DNA of 64,000 bases from Pycnopodia helianthoides. Taxonomy: Eukaryota > Echinodermata > Asteroidea > Forcipulatida > Asteriidae. Under the pieces are notes generated by a model. That model did not search any database and was not told the origin of the DNA. It saw nothing but the letters and a program-made list of their open reading frames with translations. A program made the position numbers and the translations under genes. Location: positions 18,552,147-18,616,146 of the forward strand of contig CM063254.1 in NCBI GenBank assembly GCA_032158295.1, given 5' to 3'. Position 1 is the first letter of the stretch; every line of letters begins with the position of its first letter. This document shows positions 1 through 10,265 of this stretch, piece by piece.

Positions 1-234
1 CCAGCCAATAATCACTCCGTAATAACTAATTTTCAGTTCCATGTCTGCTGTCATGCCATTGAAACTCATTATTAGTTCTGTTATGCATAAATTGCAGAGG
101 AAAGCATTGGAGAAGCTGTGGAGATGGCGGCTGAACGTGATTGAGAGTATGATAAATAAGTAAATCGGGGCTCCTATTGATCCAACAATTCGAGTAGCTG
201 TGAAAACATTGCTGTTAAAGTCCGAGTTATCCAT
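1..234 (-). CDS. Array GPCR copy 1, N-terminal part, cut by window edge
   Basis: First 78 codons of a rhodopsin-like receptor, read from ATG at 234 (context ACCATGG) to the window edge with no stop. They cover a short extracellular N-terminus with Asn-Ser sites, TM1, the first intracellular loop (SRHLHSFSNAF), TM2 (LCNLCITEL) and the start of the TM2-TM3 loop ending in GW. It is clearly a paralogue of the complete copies at 3869-5230 and 8889-10265. The upstream 5' flank (about 285-1340) and the long spacer to copy 2 repeat nearly unchanged at 10300-13500. Partial only because the window starts here; nothing broken is visible. Confidence 0.85.
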   Translation of the reverse strand, partial: MDNSDFNSNVFTATRIVGSIGAPIYLFIILSITFSRHLHSFSNAFLCNLCITELIMSFNGMTADMELKISYYGVIIGW

Positions 235-284
235 GGTTGTTGGATTGAAATTGTCAGCGATGGTTGTATTTGTTTTCTTTTGCC

Positions 285-470
285 AAATTCCTACCTCCCC
301 AGGTAGTTTGAAATAAGCAGGAAAGTTCTTTTCAAAACTAAGTAGTCTCAAATATTTCGAAATCTACTCCGCGCATTAGAATAAATAGCAAGACAACTTC
401 TCAACGAACAATCTACATAGCCAAGTAGAAATATACACACAGTGTTACTGCAAATCGAATATACATTGAC
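285..470 (-). repeat. Dispersed repeat D, 5' flank of GPCR copy 1
   Basis: A block beginning with the motif CCTACCTCCCCAGGTAG and running through AGAATAAATAGCAAGACAA to GTTACTGCAAATCGAATATA. It precedes every GPCR copy (about 285, 5285, 10320 and 15380) and also occurs, without any GPCR, at 33930-34170 and 36265-36545. It is therefore an interspersed element and not just receptor promoter. The family is not recognised. It may contribute the promoter or 5' UTR of the receptors, which is inference. Confidence 0.6.
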
Positions 471-939
471 TTTGGGTAGGTTACTCGAGGTGCCCTTTTC
501 AGGGTTGGAGTTGGCTAGTGGTAAGTCTCCAGGATAGCATATGAGTCCAGGCATGAATTGTCAATCGGTTGAGCTGGGTGTGAACTGATCCATAAAATGG
601 TCACTCCATTGTATTGCATCAGTTATTGTAAGTCTAAAACCTTGTCTTACAATCTCTTGGGTTATCAGTGTCAAGTAGCCAGTTGTGCCTCTGTTTTGGA
701 CGAAAGTTGGCTGAACAATCCCTTCAAAAAAGAAGTCACTTCATTGATTCTACGATCCTCAAAATGGTTTACTCCATCATGAAGTGATTCTTCAATGTAA
801 ATCTCACCTCACAATCGGCTAGAGTGTATAGTAGCCAGGGCTGTATCCATCAGTCGCAAGAACAAGAGTGAGGCAAGCCTGACATTACCATTCCATCCGT
901 CCTCAACTTAAACTTTTATATGCACGCAAATTAAAAAAT

Positions 940-1345
940 GGTCAAGCAACAGATCTGTTAAAGCAAAGCTTTTTAATCAGAAGTCATCAAGGCTCTGACA
1001 GTGACGCCCTTGTTATTACAATCCAATCTAGTTTAGCGTAGCCTAAATGATCTTGTCATATGCTCAGTTTAATAAAAGCGGACAGCTATGTTTACATTGC
1101 ACATCTAAAGCCATCAACTTGTTATTACTCATTAGTGTAGAGGATTGCGTTGGTAAGCAGAAGTTAAAAGGCTTTTTTATACACCCTTTTAGTAACAATA
1201 TTGTGAGCTTAATTTGTCTGCAACCATTGCTCAGAACAGAGGGTGGTCAGACTGATAGGGACTTATTAAAGCTTGCCCTATGTGAGTAATGGGAGACTTT
1301 TCCAGACACAAGGTGGCAGCAGACTTGTAGGGGTTAATTCATTGT
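940..1345. repeat. Array unit upstream block (copy 1)
   Basis: Non-coding block shared by all four array units at about 940-1345, 5940-6840 (split by an insertion), 10960-11370 and 15950-16350. A diverged relic lies at 16555-16740. It contains landmarks such as GCTCTGACAGTGACGCCC and TTGCATCAT-free AT-rich sequence. No coding potential is seen. The remaining sequence between the receptor and this block (about 470-940) is also array-specific. Confidence 0.6.
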
Positions 1346-1951
1346 CACATTAAAGACAGGAGTAACTTTTTTGAAAGTCTGTTTTAAAGGAAATGACATT
1401 TTTTAGTATACCCTATATTATGTGTTTGGCGATCTGTGGTTTTTTCCCCCGTCCTCTTCCTTCTCCTTGAACCTTCTCATCAAGATTTTGTAAAAAGTCA
1501 AAAATTGTACAGACTGGAAACGTGGCATATACTTTCATCTTAACTTGAAGACATCACTTGAACAATTACGTCATGATGACGTCATCAGGTGCCGAATTAC
1601 AAGGTTTTTAAAGTTGAAAAATTAACATTTGCTTTTTTCTGTAGTTCAAGCAATTCGAAAGATATGATGTTCATAATTTGGCATCTGATAGATCAATACT
1701 AGGATAACATTTGAAAAGTAAACGGCAAAAATGTATGACCTTTACTTCTGGTTGTACCGGAAAATCAAAGTTTGCTTTTGTTTTGTCTTCAAAAAATCAT
1801 TTTCCAGGGCTTATCTACAGACTCAAGATTGAAATTGAATTGAACATTGAAACTCATCAAACAAATGAACCTCAACATCAAACGACACAAACTTCATGAC
1901 ATCATGATGACGTCATCAGGTATTGAATTACATTAAATCAAAGTTCATTAT

Positions 1952-2880
1952 ATTTAAAAAATCTTAACTCCTGAACCATATGTTGGATATTTACAATCTA
2001 CACATCGTCGAAAATGTATTTTAAAGATAAGCAAACACTACACACAGTGTGACCGTATTTGAGCTGGACTTCTGGTTCAAACCAGGAGTTGATTTTTTCA
2101 AAAATTCATATCTTAAGAACTACTTATCATTTTAGCATGACTTTGCATCAGGCTATATATCTGTGAGCCTGCTCAAACTTTTGCACAGGAAATGACTACA
2201 TTTTAACATTTACATATCGTCAAAACTGAACGTTAAAGCGCACATATCTGTTGACACACATTGATAACGCACGCTAGTGTAATAACACACACGTACATTG
2301 AACACATAATGTTAGTGTACATTTATGTACATTGTATATGTACAGCGTACATACGTACATGTATGAATACATTCAACATCGCTGTTATTGTATATTGACC
2401 AACCAAAGATAACCATCTAATATTTGAAAAAATCGTAACTCCTGAACTACACATTGGATGGTTACAACACATACATCTTCTGAAAGTTCGTTAAAAACCC
2501 CAAAATGCTACACAAAATGTGACCTCATTTAACCTTGACTTCCTGTCGAACGGGAAATTGAAGTTTAACATTTGAAAAATCATAACTCCTGAACCACACA
2601 TTTGATCTTTACAATCTGTACATCATTGTACAAGTATTCATTAACTTCACAAATGCTAACAGAGTGTGACCCAATTTGACCTTGACTTCCGGTTCAAACT
2701 GGAAGATAAAGTTTCATATTTGAAAATATCATAATTCCTGAACCACACATTGGATTTGTATAATCTGTACATCACCAGAAGGGTCTTTAAAGATTTAACA
2801 ATCGCTACAAAAAGTGTGACCTCATTTGACCTTGATTTTTGGTTTAAATCAAAAGTTGGACTTTAGTAGTTGAAAAATTA
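1952..2880. repeat. ~147-bp tandem repeat in array spacer, first occurrence
   Basis: Imperfect tandem repeat. The phrase AACTCCTGAAC (or ATTCCTGAAC) returns near 1968, 2430, 2580 and 2730, and the phrase GTGTGACC..TTGACCTTGACTTC follows each at a fixed distance. The period between neighbouring units is about 147-148 bp. A degraded unit lies near 2095, and 2140-2420 is different sequence with many GTACAT repeats. Non-coding. The whole block recurs at 11990-12915. Confidence 0.7.
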
Positions 2881-3174
2881 ACCACACAAACGTTTCACAC
2901 TTAGCACATACTTAAAAATCTCAACTTCTGACGTCAAAACTTTTGAAATAATGCTTTAATTAAAAAAATGCAAATATTTAGAACAATAATTAACTTCACG
3001 TATATCAATATTTACTTTAAAGACACGTTTACCAAATTTTCTCTCTACTTTTCACAGTTCTGCTAATTTTGCTTTTGTGTATTCCGAACAAGTTGTTGTT
3101 TTTTCAACAAAAAGTTCAGTCTAGTTGTTAATACTTCTATTACATATTTCTGGTAATGAAATCAAAGTCATCTC

Positions 3175-3496
3175 AAAAGTGAACTAATCACTCTAGCTTG
3201 CCAGCCTGAGGAAACCTGTAAACAAGGGCGCTTGCTATTAGAACAGGAAACACAGGGGTTAACCCAAACTCTCCTCACAATAAGTGTTCTGAGTTCTTTT
3301 ACATTTACTACCAATCCTAGTACACGGGGCCTACGGCCTAATGACCCAATTAGAAGGACAAAGCAATCATGGTAAAGTATCTTGCCCAAGGACACAAGTG
3401 CATTCGACCAGGACTCGAACCCACACACTCTGCTGATCAGAAACACCAAAGCTTGAGTCCTTTGCTCTTAGCCGCTCAGACACAGCATGCCACATG
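3175..3496 (-). repeat. tRNA-derived SINE, 3' flank of GPCR copy 2
   Basis: Read on the minus strand, the 5' end has a tRNA-like head with A-box-like CTGAGCGGCTAAGAGC and B-box-like GGGTTCGAGTCCTGG. A body follows that includes GGGCAAGATACTTTACC and GGAAACCTGTAAACAAG. The same element is at 8125-8455 and 13225-13548, and diverged copies lie at 48800-48965, 52075-52200 and 52700-52925. The head resembles tRNA-Leu/Ser but does not fold into an intact tRNA, so I call a SINE and not a tRNA gene. Confidence 0.7.
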
Positions 3497-3868
3497 TTGT
3501 GGTATGCTTGAAAGTTTTGACCGATCAAGCAAAGTTGACACCATTGATGCCTTTAAAAGTGCAGAAACTACATAAGGATACTAAACGGTTGATTAGTTGA
3601 AAAAGTAATGGCGTAAAAGAGTTTATGCCTAACATTTTGGTTATTGTCAAAGCGGATCCAAGGTATGGAAAATGGGGCAGATACTCATAACAGCACGCAG
3701 GGCAAACTGTTATGTAACAACATTGGAACCAGGGCCCGCTGCTGCGCCCCAGTAATTTAGTTCAGAGATATGAATCCACCCACCCTCACCCAAGTAAATT
3801 TAGGCCTTTGAGAATTTGAGAGAAAAAAATATACTGTAGTGCGTAAAGAAACCATTACAGATATGTAA

Positions 3869-5230
3869 TCAATTGTTCCTTTTGCAAAGTTTAGCGTAGA
3901 TTTTATGTAACACTTGACGGTGTTCATACTGCGTGAATGTCAGAAATAAAGTCCCGACAATCATTTGACATGAGGAAACCAAAGTAAATATCGAAGTAAG
4001 TGTATAATTAAAGGTAATGTTAGTAGTAGAACTGGTGAAGTAAGATATATGTGACATGATGACTATCGGCAGCCAAGCTGCTGTTAAGGTAAAGAAGTGA
4101 ACAACAAAAAAGCGGGTACTTTTACTGGGCTGTGCACGATGTCTCTTTGGTGGTGGGGCCGCACACATCTGCTGGAGGTTTTGATGTTGTTCTTTGTCAT
4201 TTTGCTGTTGGTGCTGCTGCAGCTGCACTTGTTCCTGTTGCACCTGAACCTGCCGTTGATTTTGCTGCAGAATTTCCTGCTGCGGCTCCTCGTCTCTGTC
4301 AGGATGTCGCACTTGTTGTTTATGTTGCTGTTTGGCAGTTTGCCCTACTTCGTGCTGCTGTTGTTGGTGCTGATGTTGTTGTTGGTGCTGCTGTTGATGT
4401 TGCCTGTGGTGCTGTGACTGCTGCTGTTCTGGATGAAGCTGTTGCTCATTTAGCTTTTGACGCCCGCTACGATCTTCATCAGAAAACATAGCTCCTTGGT
4501 TGCTGTTGGTATTAGTTTGGCTTGCTTTAGATGTATGTAACGAGTCAGTGTTGCTGTGGATTGGGTTTGGCTGTGTTTTTTTTTGTTGCTGGAGTTTGAG
4601 GTTTTCAATATGTGCAAGTAGTATTTGCTCATCATGTATTTTCCGCTGATGTTTCCGTGCGATGCGCACCAGCAAAGTGGAAAGCACGGTCATTACTATG
4701 ATAGATGGAACAGCTACGAGATCCAAAAATACCATCATAGCAAGTTGAGATGGTTGGTGTGATGTAAAATCCTTCATTGTGAGGATTGTTGAATTACCAG
4801 CAACCAAGCTTGACTGTATGACTGCACCCATCACTCCTCCAAATAAAGTTGCAATGATCCAGCAAGCTGCAATGACAGCAGCACCTTTCTTGTATGTCAT
4901 CAAGCGGATGTAGTGCATCGGATAAGAGACTTTACAGTAGCGATCTACTGCAAGAATGACAGAACTCATACAAAAACTGCCAAAAGATATCATTGTCCAG
5001 CCAGTAGTCACTCCGTAATTACCAATTGCAAGTTCCATGACAGCCATGATGCCATTCAAACTCATCATTAGTTCTGTTATGCATAAATTGCAGAGGAAAG
5101 CGTTGGAGACGCTGTGGAGATGGCGGCTGAACGTGACTGAGAGTATGATAAATATGTAAACTGGGGCTGCTATTAATCCAACAATTGGAATAGCTGTGTA
5201 AAAATTGCTGTTACCGTCTGAGTTATCCAT
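3869..5230 (-). CDS. Array GPCR copy 2, Q-rich third loop, complete
   Basis: Single-exon rhodopsin-family receptor of 453 residues from ATG at 5230 (ACCATGG). The frame is open further upstream but only from non-ATG codons. TM1 is about residues 11-34 and TM2 44-66. TM3 ends in DRYCKVSYP (DRY 96-98), followed by TM4 116-139 and TM5 163-188. A ~180-residue third intracellular loop (about 189-371) is dominated by Gln and His. TM6 contains AWLP (385-388), TM7 is about 409-433 and a basic tail ends KLCKRNN. Unusual: Ala replaces Cys of CWxP, there is no NPxxY at the end of TM7, and the usual TM3-ECL2 Cys pair is not evident. The nearest relatives are the other array copies. Ligand unknown; a chemosensory role, as for sea urchin GPCR clusters, is inference. 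Confidence 0.88.
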   Translation of the reverse strand: MDNSDGNSNFYTAIPIVGLIAAPVYIFIILSVTFSRHLHSVSNAFLCNLCITELMMSLNGIMAVMELAIGNYGVTTGWTMISFGSFCMSSVILAVDRYCKVSYPMHYIRLMTYKKGAAVIAACWIIATLFGGVMGAVIQSSLVAGNSTILTMKDFTSHQPSQLAMMVFLDLVAVPSIIVMTVLSTLLVRIARKHQRKIHDEQILLAHIENLKLQQQKKTQPNPIHSNTDSLHTSKASQTNTNSNQGAMFSDEDRSGRQKLNEQQLHPEQQQSQHHRQHQQQHQQQHQHQQQQHEVGQTAKQQHKQQVRHPDRDEEPQQEILQQNQRQVQVQQEQVQLQQHQQQNDKEQHQNLQQMCAAPPPKRHRAQPSKSTRFFVVHFFTLTAAWLPIVIMSHISYFTSSTTNITFNYTLTSIFTLVSSCQMIVGTLFLTFTQYEHRQVLHKIYAKLCKRNN

Positions 5231-6107
5231 GGTTGTTGGATTGAAATTGTCAGCGATGGTTGTATTTGTTTTCTTTTGCCAATTTCCTACCTCCCCAGGT
5301 AGTTTGAAATAAGCAGGACAGTTCTTTTCAAAACTAAGTAGTCTCAAATATTTTGAAATCTACTCCGCGCATTAGAATAAATAGCAAGACAACTTCTCAA
5401 CGAACAATCTACATAGCCAAGTAGAAATATACACACAGTGTTACTGCAAATCGAATATACATTGACTTTGGGTAGGTTACTCGAGGTGCCTCCTTCAGGG
5501 TTGGAGTTGGCTAGTGGTAATTCTCGAGGACAGCATATGAGTCCAAGCGTGAATTGTCAATCGGACGAGCTGGGTGTGATCTGATCCATAAAATGATCAT
5601 TTCATTGATTTGCGTCGGTTATTTTCAGTCTAAAAACCTCATCTTACAATCTCTTAGGTTACCAGTGTCAAGTGGCCAGGTGTGCCTCTGTTTTGGATGA
5701 AAGTTTGCCGAACAGTCCCTCCAATAAAATGGTCACTTCATTGATTCTACGATCCTCAAAATGGTTTACTCCATCATGAAGTGATTCTTCAATGTTAAAT
5801 CTCACCTCACAATCGGCTAGAGTGTAGAGTAGCCAAGGCTGTATCCATCAGTCACAAGAACAAGAGTGAGGCAAGCCTGATATTACCACTCCATCCGTCC
5901 TCAACTGAACCTTTTATATGCATGCAAGTTAAAAAATGGTAAAGCAAGAGATCTGTTAAAGCAAAGCTTTTTAATCAGAAGTCATCAAGGCTCTGACAGT
6001 GACGCCCTTGTTATTACAATCCAATCTAGTTTTGCGAAGCCTGAATGATCTTGTCATACGCTCAGTTTAATAAAAGCGGACAGCTTGTTTACATTGCACA
6101 TCTAAAG

Positions 6108-6606
6108 CAGGGCCGCCGGAGCCGGGGGGCCTGGGCCCCCCCGGCTCCCTCACTTTTTTTGAACATCGATGTTACAGAAATGTTTCCAGTAATCTGATTT
6201 CCAATAAGAGTGTGTCTATTTCTCTGTTTTTTAGGCATATGCAGGCTTGATTTTTCACCCCACAAAAAGCCAAAAGCTCAGAGCTTCCGGGGGCTTCACC
6301 CCTGGACCCTTACCATCAATGTTCCAGTAAATGTAGAAGATTTATATGGATCTGATTTCCCATAAAAGTGTGTCTATTTCTCTGTTTTAAGCACATGGAG
6401 GCTTGATTTTTAACCCCACAGAACGCCAAAAGCTCAGAGCTTCAGGGGGCTTTGCCCCCTGGACCCCACCAGGGGCCGTAAGGCCGGCCCCTGGACCCCA
6501 CCCATTTTTTGTCATCCCTCTCATCACCGTTGTGCCCCCCCGGTAAAAAATCCTGGATCCGCCCATGCCCCCCCCTCCCACTTTTAAATACCTTCCGGCG
6601 GGCCTG
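6108..6606. mobile_element. hAT-like non-autonomous DNA transposon with target duplication
   Basis: A 499-bp insertion that splits the array block. Its ends are inverted: CAGGGCCGCCGGAG at the left and CTTCCGGCGGGCCTG at the right. It is flanked by TCTAAAG on both sides (6101-6107 and 6607-6613). The three sister units (near 1107, 11127 and 16097) carry the empty site with a single TCTAAAG. Ends beginning CAGGG with a 7-8 bp duplication fit the hAT superfamily. No transposase is encoded. The interior is rich in G/C runs and has two similar sub-blocks around CAAAAGCTCAGAGCTTC. Confidence 0.75.
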
Positions 6607-7128
6607 TCTAAAGCCATCAACTTGTTTTACTCATTAGTGTAGAGGATTTTGTTGGTAAGCAGAAGTTAAAAGGCTTTTTTATACACCCTTTTAGTAACAA
6701 TATTGTGAGCTTAATTTGTCTGCAACCAATGCTCAGAACAGAGGGCGGTCAGATTGATAGGGACTTATTAAAGCTTGCTCTATGTGAGTAGTGGGAGACT
6801 TTTCCAGACACAAGGTGGCAGCAGACTTGTAGGGTTAATTCATTCTTACATTAATGTAGTGAAATCCTAGGCTGCGGCAACACAGCTGAAGAGGGAAGTT
6901 TGGTCACCAATTTATTTGGGACGAGTGGCGTAAGAAAACAAAAGTTCCTGGAGAAGATAAACTGACAATTGGAGATCTTTTTTATTAAAGTCTGATTAAG
7001 TGTTCATTGGATGATTTATTGGAGATCACAGTTCAAATCAGAAGGTCAATTTACAAATTCGTTCACAGCACTCCATCAGTGGAAATCATGTTGAACAACA
7101 ATTGTAATCATCAGCAATATTTGATGAC

Positions 7129-7468
7129 AATATTAATGATAATCCCAATAATAATAATAATCCTTGATGCAATGTACATGAAATCACTTCGTCTGTAATA
7201 AAGTAGATAAACATACACAGGTAAGAATACACCATTAGGAGCACATGTACATGTACTTGTAATACATTTTAAGTAATAATACAGCACACAATGGTCGCAA
7301 TATTAATGATAATCCCAATAATAATAACAATCCTTGATGCAATGTACATGAAATCACTTCATCTGTAATAAAGTAGATAAACATACACAGGTAAGAATAC
7401 ACCATTAGGAGCACATGTACATGTACCTTTAATACATTTTAAGTAATAATACAGCACACAATGGTCAC
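7129..7468. repeat. Two-copy tandem duplication, 170-bp unit
   Basis: The stretch starting ATTAATGATAATCCCAATAA and ending ACAGCACACAATGGTC occurs twice in a row with about 170 bp spacing (7129-7298 and 7299-7468) and only a few differences. It lies in the spacer between GPCR copies 2 and 3, which differs from the spacers of the other units. No gene is seen in 6850-8100. Confidence 0.75.
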
Positions 7469-8124
7469 AAGCTGGCAATACAGGTGCACATGGATTTGAC
7501 AACCTCTGTATACAATGCATGGCAGTGGTATATTATTATACAACATGTGTAATGAATGTGCGTGCATGGGAAGGCCAAGCTTGCTCAAGATCAACATTCA
7601 AACAAATGTCACAAAATAGCTCACATTTGGCCCCCAAAAATATGCAAAGAACACTCACCACAGGTTCCGGAAAAGCCGTGGGCTTATTTAAGTGTAAAGC
7701 CATGTCACTTCACTGGCGTAAAGTATAGGAAAAAGTGAACAAATTGGCACAAATGTGCATTCACCTCTTCACCAGTCGATCCTCAACAAAAAAAGAAAGA
7801 GTTCCGTCCCGCTCCTGCAGTGTGTGTGTACCAAACACTACAAGGGTTATCCATCTGCCTACCAGGAGTTGGAAATATATTAACATACTGAGCATAAAGA
7901 AATACATTGTACAATTAAATGACGCTGTATTTTGAGTAAAATGTACATGTATTTGCCCAACATTATGAATTACAATTTGTTTTAATAATATGAAAAACAG
8001 GGACCTATTGTCATGCCTATTGGCATGTTTCTAGGGGCAGCAAGTGCGTTCTCCACATTAAAGACAGGAGTAACTTTTTTGAAAGCGTGTTGTGACAACT
8101 TTGAGTTTACCAAGGAAACCAAGG

Positions 8125-8455
8125 GTGCCTCATAAGTGAACTTAATCACTGTAGCTCGCTAGCATGTGGAAACCTGTAAACAAGGGTGCTTGTTATGTGA
8201 ACCAGAAACACCAGGATTTACCTCTACACTTTCACGATAAGTGATGTGAGTTCTTTTACCTGCACTACCAATCTTAGCAGGACCTTATTGTCAGCTTAAT
8301 GACCCAATCAGAAGGACAAAGCAATCATGATAAAGTATCTTGCCCAAGGACACAAGTGCATTGGACCAGGACTCGAACCCACACACTCTGCTGATCAGAA
8401 ACACCAAAGCTTGAGTCCTTTGCTCTTAGCCGCTCAGACACAGCATGCGACATGT
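8125..8455 (-). repeat. tRNA-derived SINE, 3' flank of GPCR copy 3
   Basis: Same element and orientation as at 3175-3496, with the tRNA-like head at 8380-8455 and the body towards lower coordinates. It is more diverged in the body than the other two array copies. Confidence 0.65.
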
Positions 8456-8888
8456 TGTGGTATGCTTGAAAAGTTTTGACCAATCAAGCATAAGTTGACA
8501 CCATTGATGCCTTTAAAAGTGCAGAAACTACATCAAGATACTAAATAGATGATCAGTAGAAAAAGCAGTGGTGTAAATCTATGTTGAAAAGTGGGAGAAG
8601 AGAAGATTCTGACATTTGGGTCATTACCAGTGTAAAATAATTGATGCCTAACATTTGGGTTATTGTCAAGGCGGATCCAAGGTACTGAAAATGGGGCGGA
8701 TACTCATAACAGCACGCAGGGCAAACTGTTATGTAACAGCATTGGAACAAGGGGGCCCGCTGCAGGGCCCCAGGATTTAATTTAAAAGATTTATATCTAC
8801 CTACCCCCACCCCAGTGGATTTACGCCCTTGAGAATTTGAGGAAAAAAATATACTGTAGTGCGTAAAGAAACCATTACAGATATGTGA

Positions 8889-10265
8889 TCAATTGTTCCT
8901 TTTGCAAAGTTTAGTGTAGACTTTATGTAACACTTGACGGTGTTCACACTGCGTGAACGTCAGAAATAAAGTCCCGACAATCATTTGAAATGGGGCAACC
9001 AAAGTAAGTATGATGGTGAGTCCATAATTTAAGTTATTATTAGTAATAGAACTGGTGAAGAAAGTTATATGTAATATGATGATTGTTGGCAGCCAAGCTG
9101 CTGTTAAGGTAAAGAAGTGAACAACGAAAAAGCGGGTACTCTTACTGGGCTGTGCACGATGTCTCTTTTGGAGTTGGGGTACACACATTTGCTTATGGTT
9201 TTGATGTTGTTCTTGTTCATGTTGCCTTCGATGCTGCTGCAGCTGCACTTGTTGCTGTTGCTGCTGTTGCACCTGAACCTGCTGTTGATTTTGCTGCAGG
9301 ATTTCCTGCTGCGGCTCCTTGTCTCTGTCAGGATGTTGCACTTGTTGTTTGTGTTGCTGTTTGGCAGGCTGCCCTACTACGTGCTGCTGTTGTTGTTGTT
9401 GGTGCTGCTGTTGTTGTTGTTGCTGCTGTTGATGTTGCTGGTGGTGCTGTGACTGCTGCTGTTCTGGATGAAGCTGTTGCTCATTTTGCTTCTGACGCCC
9501 GCTACGATCTTCATCGGAAAACATAGCTCCTTGGTTGCTGTTGGTATTAGTTTGGCTTGCTTTAGATGTATGTAACGAGTCAGTGTTGCTGTGGATTGGG
9601 TTTGGCTGTCTTTTTTCTTGTTGCTGGAGTTTGAGGTTTTCAATATGTGCAACCAGTATTTGCTCATCATGTATTTTCAGCTGATGTTTCCGTGCGATGC
9701 GCACCAGCAAAGTGGAAAGCACTGTCATTACTATGATAGATGGAACAGCTATGATATCCAAAAGTACCATTAATGCGATTTGATATGGTTGATGTGATGT
9801 AAATTCCTTCATTGTGAGGCTTGTTGAATTACCAGCCACCAAGTTAGACTGTGTGACTGCACCCGTCACCCCTCCAAACAACGCTGCAATGATCCAGCTA
9901 GCTGCAATGACAGCAGCACCTTTCCTGTATGTCATCAAGCGGATGTAGTGCATGGGATAAGAGACTTTACAGTAGCGATCTACTGATAGAATGACAGAAT
10001 TCAGACAAAAACTGCCAAAAATTGTCACTGTCCAGCCAATAATCACTCCAAAATTATCAATTCCAAGTTCCGTGACCACCATAATGCCATTCAAACTCAT
10101 CATTAGTTCTGTTATGCATAAATTGCAGAGGAAAGCATTGGAGAAGCTGTGGAGATGGCGGCTGAACATGATTGAGAGTATGATAAATATGTAAATCGGG
10201 GCTCCTATTGATCCAACAATTCGAGTAGCTGTGTAAACAATGCTGGTAAAGTCTGAGTTACCCAT
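8889..10265 (-). CDS. Array GPCR copy 3, Q-rich third loop, complete
   Basis: Single-exon rhodopsin-like receptor of 458 residues from ATG at 10265 (CCCATGGGTAAC). Same order as copy 2: short glycosylatable N-terminus, TM1-TM5, DRYCKVSYP after TM3, long Gln/His loop, TM6 with AWLP, TM7 without NPxxY, and a basic KLCKRNN tail. The Gln tracts are longer and purer than in copy 2, including runs of nine and six Gln interrupted by His. The helices differ from copy 2 at many positions, notably TM7 and the extracellular loops. The flanking leader repeat and downstream SINE match the other units. Product and ligand are not recognised beyond class A GPCR. Confidence 0.88.
   Translation of the reverse strand: MGNSDFTSIVYTATRIVGSIGAPIYIFIILSIMFSRHLHSFSNAFLCNLCITELMMSLNGIMVVTELGIDNFGVIIGWTVTIFGSFCLNSVILSVDRYCKVSYPMHYIRLMTYRKGAAVIAASWIIAALFGGVTGAVTQSNLVAGNSTSLTMKEFTSHQPYQIALMVLLDIIAVPSIIVMTVLSTLLVRIARKHQLKIHDEQILVAHIENLKLQQQEKRQPNPIHSNTDSLHTSKASQTNTNSNQGAMFSDEDRSGRQKQNEQQLHPEQQQSQHHQQHQQQQQQQQQHQQQQQQHVVGQPAKQQHKQQVQHPDRDKEPQQEILQQNQQQVQVQQQQQQQVQLQQHRRQHEQEQHQNHKQMCVPQLQKRHRAQPSKSTRFFVVHFFTLTAAWLPTIIILHITFFTSSITNNNLNYGLTIILTLVAPFQMIVGTLFLTFTQCEHRQVLHKVYTKLCKRNN

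Noticed and set aside
4097..4491. Long plus-strand open frames rich in Leu or Val/Ala opposite the GPCR loop (also 9117-9526 and 14212-14607)
   Set aside because: They are the complement of CAG/CAA repeats read in other frames: low complexity, no motif, and inside a well-supported minus-strand receptor.
5231..5347. N-terminal extension of GPCR copy 2 (and 10266-10316 in copy 3)
   Set aside because: Open frame but no ATG; the conserved ACCATGG-type start is at 5230 and its equivalents in all copies, and the upstream part lies in a dispersed repeat.
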